A stretch of 59,683 nt of DNA. It comes from Roseomonas mucosa (GTDB lineage Bacteria; Pseudomonadota; Alphaproteobacteria; Acetobacterales; Acetobacteraceae). A program made the translations under genes and the position numbers. The notes beneath the pieces were generated by a model, which had not been told where the DNA came from, made no database searches, and saw nothing but the letters and a program-made list of their open reading frames with translations. This document shows, in pieces, positions 43,432-52,530 of the stretch (position 1 is its first letter; every line of letters begins with the position of its first letter). The stretch is from contig CAMDWG010000020.1 of assembly GCA_945878375.1 (NCBI GenBank), positions 1 through 59,683 of the forward strand. Reading direction: 5' to 3'.

Positions 43432-44764
43432 CCCCGCGCCCTTCGTGGCGCTGGTCGAGGATGATCCGGTGATGGGGCAATCCATCGTGGATTGGCTTGG
43501 CGTGGAGGGTTACCAGGTGCGCTGGTTCCGCAGCGGCGCCGAGGCGGCCAAGGAACTGGCACGCAGCGTTCCGGACCTCCTGCTGTGCGACATCCGTCTG
43601 CCCGACATGACGGGCGAGGCCGTCCACACGGCCACGGGCGGCGGCCTGCCCACCATCTTCATCACCGGCCATGGCGACGTGGCGCAGGCGGTGCGGTTGA
43701 TGCGCGCTGGGGCCGCCGACTACATCACCAAGCCCTTCGACATCGAGGCGCTGCTGCAGCGCATCGAGCAGCTGCTGGCGCCCCGCTGGGCCGCCACGGA
43801 TGGATTCACGCTCGGTGACGCACCAGCGATCCGCCAGGTGGAGCGGATGCTGCGCCGCGTCGCCATGATCGACTCGACCGTGCTGGTGACCGGCCCCAGC
43901 GGCTCGGGGAAAGAGGTTGCCGCGCGATTTCTGCACGATGAGGGCCCGCAGGCGGCAGCGCCCTTCGTGGCGTTGAACTGCGCCGCCATCCCGAATGAAT
44001 TGCTGGAAAGCGAAATCTTTGGCCATGAGCGTGGTGCCTTCACCGGCGCCGCGCAGCGCCATGAGGGTCTGGCCGAACGCGCCGGCGCAGGGACGCTGTT
44101 CCTCGACGAGGTGGCAGAACTGCCGCCCGCCCTGCAGGCCAAGCTGCTGCGGCTGCTGCAGGAGCGCAGCTTCCGCCGCGTTGGCGGTGATCGCGACCTG
44201 CCAATGCGCGCGCGCGTGCTGGCCGCGACCAACGCCGACCTGACGGCCCGCATGCGCGAGGGGCGTTTCCGCGAGGACCTGTTCTTTCGCCTCTCCGTCA
44301 TCAGCATCTCCATGCCACCGCTGTGCGAGCGGGCGGAGGATGTCCTGCCGCTCGCGCGCCGCTTCCTGGGTGAGTTTGGCCAACGCTTCGGCCGGGCGCC
44401 GCGGGGATTCTCGACGCTCGCGGAGGAGGCGCTGACGGGCCATGACTTCCCCGGCAATATCCGCGAGCTGCGCAACCGCGTGGAACGTGCCGTGGCGCTG
44501 GCCGAGGCCGACTGGATCGGCCCTGGAGACCTGTTCCCGGAGCGCATGCCCCAGCGCGCCCGCACCGCACCCGCGCCCCGCGCAAGCCTCTCGGAGGCGC
44601 GCGACGGGGCGGAGCGGCGTGCGATCCTGGAAGCGCTGGCTGCGACGGGCGGAGATGTGGCGCAGGCCGCGCTCCGCCTCGACGTGTCGCGCTCAACCCT
44701 GTTCGACAAGGTGAAGCGCCTGAACATCCGCACCACTGGCGAAGAGTCCAGAACACCGGATTGA
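43397..44764 (+). CDS. Sigma-54-dependent response regulator (NtrC family)
   Basis: 455 residues in three parts. Receiver domain: acidic pair EDD at 21-23, phosphoacceptor Asp65 in LLCDIRLPDM, switch Thr, Lys in DYITKPFD. AAA+ sigma-54 activator domain: Walker A GPSGSGKE, the sigma-54 contact motif ERGAFTGAA, Walker B TLFLDEVAELPP, and DFPGNIRELRNRVERAV. C-terminal Fis-type helix-turn-helix (GGDVAQAALRLDVSRSTLFD). All functional motifs are intact. A near-consensus -24/-12 promoter lies 81 bases after the gene, in front of the sulfite oxidase gene, which is the obvious target. Confidence 0.95.
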   Translation: MPPSHASPPQPDPAPFVALVEDDPVMGQSIVDWLGVEGYQVRWFRSGAEAAKELARSVPDLLLCDIRLPDMTGEAVHTATGGGLPTIFITGHGDVAQAVRLMRAGAADYITKPFDIEALLQRIEQLLAPRWAATDGFTLGDAPAIRQVERMLRRVAMIDSTVLVTGPSGSGKEVAARFLHDEGPQAAAPFVALNCAAIPNELLESEIFGHERGAFTGAAQRHEGLAERAGAGTLFLDEVAELPPALQAKLLRLLQERSFRRVGGDRDLPMRARVLAATNADLTARMREGRFREDLFFRLSVISISMPPLCERAEDVLPLARRFLGEFGQRFGRAPRGFSTLAEEALTGHDFPGNIRELRNRVERAVALAEADWIGPGDLFPERMPQRARTAPAPRASLSEARDGAERRAILEALAATGGDVAQAALRLDVSRSTLFDKVKRLNIRTTGEESRTPD

Positions 44765-44777
44765 CGCCGCGCGGGCA

Positions 44778-44803
44778 GTCCAGCTTTTCGGACCAGAAAG
44801 TCC
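44778..44803 (+). promoter_or_regulatory. Candidate upstream activator site for the sigma-54 regulator
   Basis: Three alternating half-sites form two overlapping dyads: GTCC (44778-44781) with GGAC (44790-44793), and the same GGAC with GTCC (44800-44803). They lie about 45-70 bases upstream of the -24 element, where an NtrC-type activator normally binds. The half-site identity is read from symmetry only. Confidence 0.6.
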
Positions 44804-44844
44804 ACTTGGCCCTCTAACCCGTGGCTTTGCGGGCGCCGCATGGT

Positions 44845-44860
44845 TGGCACGCCGGTTGCA
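44845..44860 (+). promoter_or_regulatory. Sigma-54 (-24/-12) promoter of the sulfite oxidase operon
   Basis: TGGCACG-CCGG-TTGCA matches the RpoN consensus (TGGCACG-N4-TTGCA) at every position, with the invariant GG and GC correctly spaced. Transcription should start near 44871, about 39 bases before the ATG at 44910. The immediately upstream gene encodes a sigma-54 activator, so the assignment is strong. Confidence 0.9.
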
Positions 44861-44909
44861 CTCCCCTGTGTCAGGCCCGACGCAACGGGCGACGAGGGAG
44901 AACAAGCGA

Positions 44910-46280
44910 ATGTCCGAGCGGAAGCAGCGCGAGGAGGCCGAGCGCCTCGCCACCGACGTCCTGAAGAATGGCACGAACGCCCAGCGCCGCGGGTTGTTCG
45001 TCTCGGCCGCGGCCTTCGGAGCAGCCGCCATGTTGGCCGGCGGCACGACGCCCGCCTCGGCCCAGACCGCAGCGCCCACGCCCGCCGCGGCCCCGCCGCC
45101 CGCACGCCGGCCCATCCTGAAGGATGACAGCCGCGTGCTGAACATCGGCGCAACCGTGCGCTCGGGCAATTACTGGAACTTCAAGACCTTCATGACGCCG
45201 GTGGAGGAGTTCTACGTCCGCAACCACTATGCGACGCCGACCGCCGAGCAGCGCCCCATCCTCGCGCGCGAGAACTGGAAGCTGCGCATCCACGGTACCT
45301 CCGTCGAGCGCCCGATCGAGCTGTCCTACAACGACCTGCTCGGCATGCGCAGCCGCAGCATCATCGCCACCATGGAATGCCACGGTAACGGCCGCACCCT
45401 TTTCTGGGAGCAGGACGGGCTGAGCGGGCAGCAAGTCGCTGGCGGCAATTGGGTCATGGGCGCCGTGGGCCAGGCCGAGTGGCAATACGTGCCGATGAGC
45501 GAGATCTTCGCACGTGTCGGCATCAAGCCCGGGGCGCGCACGGTGCTCTTCTGGTCCGGCGTGGACGGCAACGACATGGGCCGGCCCATGCCCTACAGCG
45601 ACGTCGTCTCCCTGCAGGACGACATGGGCGTGTGCTTCGCCATGAACGGCAATCCGCTGATTCCCGATCACGGCGCGCCGGTACGTATGGTGGTTCCGGG
45701 CTGGGGCGGCACGGCTTCCATCAAGTGGCTGACGGAAATCCGCGTCACCGACCGCCGCGTCTGGAGCCGGCTGAACACGCGGGGCGAGGTCTATATCGGC
45801 CCGACCTATGCGCGCCCTGAGTTCGCGCCCGATGACGAGTTCATCGGTGTGACGGCGGACGACATCCAGGGCCCGATGGTCACCTGGATGCCGCCGAAAT
45901 CCTTCATCACGGTGCCGTTGGTGCTGGAGCGCTCGCCCTCCGTCCCGGCCAATTACCCGCTGCAGCGCGGGCAGGTGCCGCGCCTCTCGGCGGGCCAGCA
46001 AGACCTCACGGGCTATGCGTGGGCGCCGCAGCATGGCGTGCGTGGCGTGGAAGTGCGCATCGATGGCGGCGCATGGCAGCAAGCCACGATCCGTCCGCCG
46101 AACCTCGGCAAGTACACCTGGGTTCGGTTCACGGCACCGTGGAACGCGACCGCAGGGCAGCACGTGATCGAGACGCGCACCACCGACAATAGTGGCACCA
46201 CGCAGCCCACCACGGTGCCGCTCAACAGCCTCGGCATGGCCAATTGGGCCATTCCGAAGTTCCGCGTCGAAGTCGCCTGA
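44910..46280 (+). CDS. Sulfite-oxidase-family molybdoenzyme, Tat-exported
   Basis: ATG 44910 has GAGGGAG nine bases upstream; 456 residues. Tat signal with RR at 26-27 (NAQRRGLFVSAAAFGAAAML), cleaved near TPASA. The oxidoreductase molybdopterin-binding domain covers about residues 90-330; the likely molybdenum-ligating Cys157 is in IIATMECHGNGR. The dimerisation domain follows (GYAWAPQHGVRGVEVRIDGG, YTWVRFTAPWNATAGQHVIE). The next gene encodes a cytochrome c, as in SorAB and SoxCD. Sulfite oxidation to sulfate is the family default. The AioXSR-like regulators and adjacent ars genes make another oxyanion substrate conceivable. Driven by the sigma-54 promoter. Confidence 0.9.
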   Translation: MSERKQREEAERLATDVLKNGTNAQRRGLFVSAAAFGAAAMLAGGTTPASAQTAAPTPAAAPPPARRPILKDDSRVLNIGATVRSGNYWNFKTFMTPVEEFYVRNHYATPTAEQRPILARENWKLRIHGTSVERPIELSYNDLLGMRSRSIIATMECHGNGRTLFWEQDGLSGQQVAGGNWVMGAVGQAEWQYVPMSEIFARVGIKPGARTVLFWSGVDGNDMGRPMPYSDVVSLQDDMGVCFAMNGNPLIPDHGAPVRMVVPGWGGTASIKWLTEIRVTDRRVWSRLNTRGEVYIGPTYARPEFAPDDEFIGVTADDIQGPMVTWMPPKSFITVPLVLERSPSVPANYPLQRGQVPRLSAGQQDLTGYAWAPQHGVRGVEVRIDGGAWQQATIRPPNLGKYTWVRFTAPWNATAGQHVIETRTTDNSGTTQPTTVPLNSLGMANWAIPKFRVEVA

Positions 46281-46345
46281 CGCGAGTTGGCGGGCGAGGG
46301 ACGCAAGCCCCTTGCCCGCACCTCAGACCCCGGGAATTGATCACG

Positions 46346-46729
46346 ATGCGGATTGCACTGCTTGCCTTGCCCATGGTGGGCGTATTGGCCTGGTTCGGAG
46401 CCGCTTCCGGCACCACGCCGCCGTCCCGCCAGGTGGCAGATGGTCATCGCCTCTACATGGAGAACTGCGCCGCCTGCCACGGCGAGGACGGCCAGCGCGG
46501 CGCCGCATACCAGACGCCGATCTGGGGACCGCGCGCACAGATCCGGAAATTCGAAACCGCGCTCGGGCTGTTCGAGTACAACCAGCTCACCATGCCGTTC
46601 AATGATCCCAACCAGATCAACGATGTCGAGAAGCTGGCGATCGTGGCCTTCCTGCTGGCCAGCCACGGGGCCATGCCGGCGGATGCGACGCTGGAGTACG
46701 GCCAGGCAGCAGGGATCCGGCTCAGATAG
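46346..46729 (+). CDS. Monohaem cytochrome c (electron acceptor of the sulfite oxidase)
   Basis: 127 residues from ATG 46346. Signal peptide or anchor MRIALLALPMVGVLAWFGAA; haem-binding CAACH at 41-45; probable distal ligand Met83 in NQLTMPFND; C-terminal helix NDVEKLAIVAFLLASHG. Size and order (molybdoenzyme then cytochrome c) match SorB/SoxD-like partners. It should pass electrons from the molybdoenzyme to the respiratory chain. The 65-base gap with no terminator suggests co-transcription from the sigma-54 promoter. Confidence 0.9.
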   Translation: MRIALLALPMVGVLAWFGAASGTTPPSRQVADGHRLYMENCAACHGEDGQRGAAYQTPIWGPRAQIRKFETALGLFEYNQLTMPFNDPNQINDVEKLAIVAFLLASHGAMPADATLEYGQAAGIRLR

Positions 46730-47048
46730 GCAGAGGGCGGGAATCCTAACCCCAGAGCAGGTTGGAATCCGGTTCCCACTGCTGCTCCAGTCGGTCTCCC
46801 CACCCTACATTTTCCCTTCCCGAGTAGTGCCGTAAACCGCAGGTTTCCTGGGGTTTTGCCGTGACGGCTTGAGGGTTGGAGACCGGGACGACCGGCTTTT
46901 CCGTCTCCCCATGGCCATTTTCTCTCCGAAGCTCGGGACTTGGGCGATTGAGTCTACAAGCTTCAACTCGCTGAAACTGGATGATTTGTTTGGGCGAACG
47001 CGCCGCCTAGTCGCGGATCGCGACCGCATGCCGGTCGTGTCTGGAAGC
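46730..47048. other. Gap of about 320 bases, lower GC, no gene recognised
   Basis: The base composition drops relative to the flanking operon (runs such as CATTTTCCCTTCC and GGGGTTTTGCC), suggesting foreign or non-coding DNA at the boundary between the sulfite oxidase operon and the defence-type locus. I looked for a tRNA or an attachment-site repeat and saw none. Confidence 0.4.
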
Positions 47049-47290
47049 GCGAATTCGTCCATCAGGGGCTCCACGCTCACTATCGCCGCATGGCCGACGA
47101 GCCGATGCCGGCGCTCAGAGGCAAAACACAGCGGGCTGCGGCCAAGACCGCGAAGGGGCGCGCTGCGGTGGTGGCCTGGCTCAAGACGCTGGAGAACCAT
47201 TCGGGGCGGCAGAAGCCTGGGGACTCGATGGGCAGCCATGATTTCGGCTGGCTGTGGAGGGAGCTTGGGGTCGACACGCTGCGGCGGTGA
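47049..47290 (+). pseudogene. C-terminal remnant of an unidentified conserved protein
   Basis: The frame VWKREFVHQGLHAHYRRMAD, then EPMPALRGKTQRAAAKTAKG, WLKTLENHSG and HDFGWLWRELGVDTLRR reads like the well-conserved end of a larger bacterial protein. The upstream part is not open in frame and no proper start is present (ATG 47090 would give 66 residues). I do not recognise the family with certainty. Confidence 0.4.
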
Positions 47291-47496
47291 ACCGCGCCTT
47301 CACGCCCAGGGCGCCTGCCCTCAAAACACGCACCCGCTGAAGCGCCGTTTCGGGGCCGCTTCAAAAGGGCGGCGCTTTACTTGAATGCTGGCGCGCGGAT
47401 CGCTGACCGTGCAATCTCTGAAACTTCACGGAATGATGCTGGGAGTGCGTTCATGCGCTCGCGGCCATAGCAGAAAGATTTGGGTCAGAACTCGAC

Positions 47497-50400
47497 ATGC
47501 GCGACGATAGCCTTGCCGGCGATGACCAACAGGTTCGCGAAGATCTCCAGAATCTTCTCCGGTTCACCGAGCAAATGTTGGCGACGAGAGAGAAGACCGT
47601 CTTCGACATCGCCGACTATCCGATCCGTCTGACCGAACGCGATCTCATGGATACCGCGGGAGCCCCTTTACCCGGCGTCGGTTTTGGCCCGTCCGAGGAT
47701 GTGTGGCTGTCGTTTGCCCGAATGCGGGAGCGGCCGCCGCCGAAGCCACCAGCGGATCTCGAGCCATGGCTCCGCGCGGAAGCCCGCCCAACGCCAGCAA
47801 AGCCGCCCGGACTGCTGTCCGAACGAGTGCTTTTTGTCACGGCGGATGAGGCGACGGACCTGATCGAGGCGTCCTTGATCCCCGAGGACGCCGTTGGGCA
47901 GATTGCGACCAACCCGGGTGAGCCGGAGCGCTGGTCGGTACCGCTGCGCCCTGCGGAGCTTCCGTCGGTCTTAGAGGCCCTGGAGCGCCATATTGCGGGA
48001 CCATGGCGCGCCTGGGCGGAAGAGGAGGCGCCGCGGCGCAAGGCGATCGAACTCTACAGCGCGCTCTACAAGGCACACGCCCAGATCGCTGCCGCTGGTG
48101 GCGAAGGCGGTTTGGAGTTGGTGGTCGGAATCGGTTTGGCGCGCTGGCAACATGGCGGACGACGCATCAATTTGCCGCTGATCGAACAGCGGGCCGAGTT
48201 CGAACTGGACGAGACCAGCGGTAACCTATCGATCCTTGCCCGTGGCGTGCCCCCGACGCCCGCCCTTCGCCCATTTCTGGACCTGAGCATCCCAGGCGCA
48301 GCAGATTTGCAGCGCGAAATGACGGCGCGGCTGGATCGCATTTCCAAGGATCCAGACCTCGCCTTTGGCCCATTTCAGCCAGCCAGCTTCCTCGGCGTCC
48401 TCGAAACCTGCGCAGCGCGCCTCGACGCCAGCGGAACCGTTTTGCCGACCAACGAAGAACTCGGTCCGGCCGGGGAGGCTCTTCGGATCGGGCAGGGGTT
48501 TTGCATCATTGTACGGACACGCCGCGAGGACATCCTACGCGACGACATCCGGCGGCAGATCGACGCCCTATCGACGGAAGGCAAGGAACTGCCGGAAACG
48601 GCTCGCCGCTTCGTTCTTCCGCCACCTGACGTGGCTCCTGAAGATGCCGGGCCCATCGACATCGGTAAACTGGGTGAGCCTCCAGGAGGCTTTGGTACCG
48701 GAACTTGGTCAGGCGGTGGCGGCGGTGACGGCGCAGCCCCGAAAGCGAAGGACTGGCTGTTCTTCCCTCTGCCCGCGAATGAGGAGCAGGAGGAGATCGC
48801 GCGGCGACTGCAAGACAAGGATGTTTTCGGCGTCGTCGTGCAGGGGCCACCAGGCACCGGCAAGACCCATACCATCGCGAACATTATAGGCCACGCCATG
48901 GCAACCGGGCAGCGCGTGCTCGTGTCTGCCCATACGGCGGAGGCATTGAGCGCCATCCGGGACAAGCTACCGCCGGCCTTGCGTGACCTCACCATCGCCG
49001 TGACCCACAGCGACCGGGAGGGTGCTCGTCAACTGGAAGAAGCCGTGTCGGCTTTGGCCGAGCGGGCGCAGTCGATCAATCCTCGCGAGGCCAGACAGCG
49101 TGCTGAGGATTTGCTGCGGGTGATCCGCCGCGAGGACGGCCGCGTCACTGAGATAGACATGGAGCTCGAGCAGATTGCACGGGCAAACCTTGACCGAGTG
49201 CTGTGGCGTGGCACGGAGGCGCTGCCTCAGGACATCGCGGCCTGGGTGGCCCTACAGGGGGATAAGCACGCCTGGTTTCCCGATGGCCTTGATCTCGCGG
49301 CTGATCACGTGCCGAAATTTGGCGAAGCGGAAATTTCCGAAGCCCGATCGCTACGCCGTCGCCTCGGTGCCGATATTGCCTATGGAGTCGCCCAGCTTCC
49401 AGCGGGGTCAGATGCCCTTCCGCCACTTGGCGCTTTGGTCGCGGCCCACCGGACGCTCCGAGAAGCGGGAGAACGCCAGGAGCGCGAACGCGACGGCAGT
49501 CTTCCACGGCCTGATCTCACTGCCGCTCACGCCGGTGAGCCAGCGGAGTTACTCGCATGGCTGGAACGCCTTGCCGCTTGGCACGAATCCACGGTCGCCT
49601 ACGAATGGATGCGCGAGGCATGGGTTGCGCTCGCCGGCGCTCGGCATCAGCACCGATTCTCGGCGGACGCTCTCAGGCCAATGCTCGACGAGGCGGCACG
49701 CCTTGCGCAGCGGGGAGAGGCGCTCGCGCTGCATGCCCTGGAACTGCCGGAAATCGCCGAAGCGGACCGGTTGGGCGAGGCCTTGGCGAATCTGTCGGCA
49801 GGCAGGCCGCCCTTCGGCTTCTTCAAGGGATTCGGTCGCAATCCGATCAAGGACGCAGTTCAGGCCTCGCGGATTGCCGCTGAGCCGCCTCGGGATGCAG
49901 CGGCATGGGCGAAGCTTGCTGATCTGCACAGTTGGCGCCGCGAAGTTCGCGGTTTCGTCGCGCGGTGGAATGCGCTCGCAGCCCAACACAGCCTTACCCG
50001 ATTGCCTGAAGATCACACGAGATCGCGGGATGCTCTGGCACAACTAGGCAAGCGCCTGACGGAAATGCTCGCGTTGGCTGCCGATGCGCAGGCGCGATAC
50101 GCGCGGCTCCATGCGCTTTTTCCCTACGGACTCGACATTGATGCGGTCATCATTCGCATCGACATATCAGTTGCCATTCCCGCGCTGCGGGCGAATCTCG
50201 GTGATGCCGATCTTTTGGCAGCCGAGCGCTTGCGCGATCGCCTTCGCGAAGATGGGGTTCGCATCGGAGGCCAGATCGGTGAGGCGCTACAGCAAGTCGC
50301 TGACGGGCTGGGGGCGGTTGGCTTGGCTGACGCCGAGGCCGCGGACATTTGGCGAGATGTCCAGCGCGAAGCGGACCGGTTGGGCAAGCTGCGAGATGAC

Positions 50401-52464
50401 CTCCAGCGGCTGGCCGCCCTAGCAGGCCCCGTCCGCGCCAGCGGCGCGGCCGTTTGGGCCGAGCAAATCCAGCGACAAGTTCCCGGCGACCCAGACAAGG
50501 TGTTGCCGGTTGATTGGCAGGATGCATGGGATCATGCGCGTGCAAAGGGCTTCCTCGCGCGGGTTGCCAACCGGGAGAAAGTGCAAGCATTGACGGCTGC
50601 ACGCGCTGAGCTGGTCGCAAGCCGGGAGCGGCGCTTCCTGGATGCCATCGAACTGATGACCTATCTTGGGCTGCGCAACCGATTGACTGAAAATGTCCAG
50701 GCTGCGCTTCGGAAATTCTTGTCTGCATTGACCAGACTGCCGAAAACAGCAGGCGCGAAAACGGCCGGGCGCCAGCGGCGCATTCTACGCGACAGTCTTC
50801 AGCAGGCCGTCAAGGCGATCCCCTGCTGGATCATGCCGGAGTGGCGGGTTGCGGAGCAACTGCCGCCTGACCTCGGCAGCTTTGACCTTGTTATCATCGA
50901 CGAGGCAAGCCAGTCGAACATCTCGGCCCTTCCTGTGGTGCTTCGCGGCAAGAAGCTGCTCATAGTCGGCGATGATCGCCAGGTGAGCCCCGTCTCGGTT
51001 GGTGTCGAAGAAGCTGTCGTGAACCGGCTGCGCACTACCTACCTCATCGGACAGCCACTCGCCGAGCAGATCGATCCGGCAACTTCACTCTATGAGCTTG
51101 GGGGGATGATGTACCCGGGGAAGGTAATCGTCCTTCGGGAGCATTTCCGGTGTGTCGAGCCGATCATCCGCTTCTCGTCCCGATTCTATAGTGGTCACCT
51201 CGTCCCGCTCCGACTGCCGAAGCCGAGCGAGCGTCTGGATCCGCCACTCATCGATGTTCTTGTCGAGGATGGGAAGCGACGCGGCGATGTGAACGTTGCT
51301 GAGGCCACATACATCGTCGAAGAGATCAAGCGTGCCATTGCCGATCCCGTCCTTAACGCCGCGGGGAAGCGGAGCATTGGCGTGATTTCGCTACACGCCG
51401 ATAAGCAGGCCAAGCTCATCTACGATCGGCTCATTCATGCGGTCGGGCCGGAGATCATGAGCGACCATCACATTATGTGCGGTGATGCTGCTACTTTTCA
51501 GGGTCAGGAACGCGACATCATCTTCCTCTCGATGGTGCATGATGGCGACACGGCCTCCAAGCAATCCAGCCGACTTTACGAGCAGCGTTACAATGTTGCA
51601 CTCTCCCGCGCCCGTGACCGGATGGTGCTCGTTCGCTCAGTGACGTCGTCAATGCTCAAGGAAGGCGACATCAAGCTAGAAGTTCTACGCCACTTCCAAG
51701 ATCCGATGGCCGGCGGGCGGATTGGCCAGTCTGACGATGTCCTCGCAGCCTGTGAATCCAAGTTCGAGAGAGACGTTGGACAACGCCTATTGAAGGCCGG
51801 ATATCGCGTTCGCGCCCAGGTGCCCGCCGGCGGCTATCGCATCGACTTCGTCGTGGAAGGTGAGAATGATCGTCGCCTTGCGATCGAGCTCGACGGTGAT
51901 TCGTTTCATGGGCCGGAGCGCTGGGCACAGGACGTGAAGCGGCAAAAGGCACTGGAGCGAGTCGGTTGGACATTCTGGCGCTGTTGGGCTTCGGAGTGGG
52001 AAAGCGCCAAGGACGCGGTTTTCAGCGACTTGGTCACGGCACTCCAGGAGAGGAGTATCTCGCCCATCGGAGCGGCAACCGCGGGTGACGCGCTGCCTGT
52101 CGAATTCCGGACGGTCAGGCATCACCAGAAGCGGGACGAACCCATCGAGCCAGCGAGCAACAACGTCGCACCAGAGACGCCTGCCGAAACCGCGGACGAA
52201 GTTGCTCCCGACGTTGCAGAAACAGATGGTGATATTCGGGTCAGCGCAGGCGATTCCGTTTCTGTGCGCTATGTCGACGGGAAAGCTCGGGCGCTCAAGG
52301 TCCACATTGTGGCGGATGGAACGGCCAATGGACGTGATCGCATCTCACCGACTTCGCCTCTTGGTGCCGCTATCATGGGCCTACGAGCTGAAGATGAAAC
52401 CGAGGTGGTCATTGAGGGGCGCACGAGGATGGTCATCGTGGAGAGCATCGACCGCGCGACGTGA
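47497..52464 (+). CDS. Giant superfamily 1 helicase with C-terminal nuclease and GreA/B-like domain
   Basis: 1655 residues. Residues ~1-440: unassigned N-terminal region. A UPF1/DNA2-like helicase follows, with Walker A VQGPPGTGKTHTIANI near 449. A ~560-residue helical insertion precedes Walker B LVIIDEASQSN near 1130, motif III VGDDRQVSP near 1155, TFQGQERDIIFLSMV near 1333 and YNVALSRARDRMVLVRS near 1364. Residues ~1419-1500: a restriction-endonuclease-like fold of the MTES_1575/Vsr type (CESKFERDV, YRIDFVV, LAIELDGDSFHG, WTFWRCWASEW). Residues ~1582-1655: a GreA/GreB-like C-terminal domain (GDSVSVRYVDG, ISPTSPLGAAIMG). The helicase-nuclease layout resembles single-gene anti-phage proteins such as Hhe. 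Lower GC than neighbours. Function inferred, not shown. Confidence 0.85.
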   Translation: MRDDSLAGDDQQVREDLQNLLRFTEQMLATREKTVFDIADYPIRLTERDLMDTAGAPLPGVGFGPSEDVWLSFARMRERPPPKPPADLEPWLRAEARPTPAKPPGLLSERVLFVTADEATDLIEASLIPEDAVGQIATNPGEPERWSVPLRPAELPSVLEALERHIAGPWRAWAEEEAPRRKAIELYSALYKAHAQIAAAGGEGGLELVVGIGLARWQHGGRRINLPLIEQRAEFELDETSGNLSILARGVPPTPALRPFLDLSIPGAADLQREMTARLDRISKDPDLAFGPFQPASFLGVLETCAARLDASGTVLPTNEELGPAGEALRIGQGFCIIVRTRREDILRDDIRRQIDALSTEGKELPETARRFVLPPPDVAPEDAGPIDIGKLGEPPGGFGTGTWSGGGGGDGAAPKAKDWLFFPLPANEEQEEIARRLQDKDVFGVVVQGPPGTGKTHTIANIIGHAMATGQRVLVSAHTAEALSAIRDKLPPALRDLTIAVTHSDREGARQLEEAVSALAERAQSINPREARQRAEDLLRVIRREDGRVTEIDMELEQIARANLDRVLWRGTEALPQDIAAWVALQGDKHAWFPDGLDLAADHVPKFGEAEISEARSLRRRLGADIAYGVAQLPAGSDALPPLGALVAAHRTLREAGERQERERDGSLPRPDLTAAHAGEPAELLAWLERLAAWHESTVAYEWMREAWVALAGARHQHRFSADALRPMLDEAARLAQRGEALALHALELPEIAEADRLGEALANLSAGRPPFGFFKGFGRNPIKDAVQASRIAAEPPRDAAAWAKLADLHSWRREVRGFVARWNALAAQHSLTRLPEDHTRSRDALAQLGKRLTEMLALAADAQARYARLHALFPYGLDIDAVIIRIDISVAIPALRANLGDADLLAAERLRDRLREDGVRIGGQIGEALQQVADGLGAVGLADAEAADIWRDVQREADRLGKLRDDLQRLAALAGPVRASGAAVWAEQIQRQVPGDPDKVLPVDWQDAWDHARAKGFLARVANREKVQALTAARAELVASRERRFLDAIELMTYLGLRNRLTENVQAALRKFLSALTRLPKTAGAKTAGRQRRILRDSLQQAVKAIPCWIMPEWRVAEQLPPDLGSFDLVIIDEASQSNISALPVVLRGKKLLIVGDDRQVSPVSVGVEEAVVNRLRTTYLIGQPLAEQIDPATSLYELGGMMYPGKVIVLREHFRCVEPIIRFSSRFYSGHLVPLRLPKPSERLDPPLIDVLVEDGKRRGDVNVAEATYIVEEIKRAIADPVLNAAGKRSIGVISLHADKQAKLIYDRLIHAVGPEIMSDHHIMCGDAATFQGQERDIIFLSMVHDGDTASKQSSRLYEQRYNVALSRARDRMVLVRSVTSSMLKEGDIKLEVLRHFQDPMAGGRIGQSDDVLAACESKFERDVGQRLLKAGYRVRAQVPAGGYRIDFVVEGENDRRLAIELDGDSFHGPERWAQDVKRQKALERVGWTFWRCWASEWESAKDAVFSDLVTALQERSISPIGAATAGDALPVEFRTVRHHQKRDEPIEPASNNVAPETPAETADEVAPDVAETDGDIRVSAGDSVSVRYVDGKARALKVHIVADGTANGRDRISPTSPLGAAIMGLRAEDETEVVIEGRTRMVIVESIDRAT

Positions 52465-52530
52465 TGATGAAGGTTACCCCTCAACGGACCAAGGCCAACC
52501 CATTCCGGCGCTGTGCATCGACGAACGTAG

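Noticed and set aside
46750-46800. tRNA-like stretch as an integration site
   Set aside because: No cloverleaf with a proper anticodon and T-arm could be drawn on either strand.
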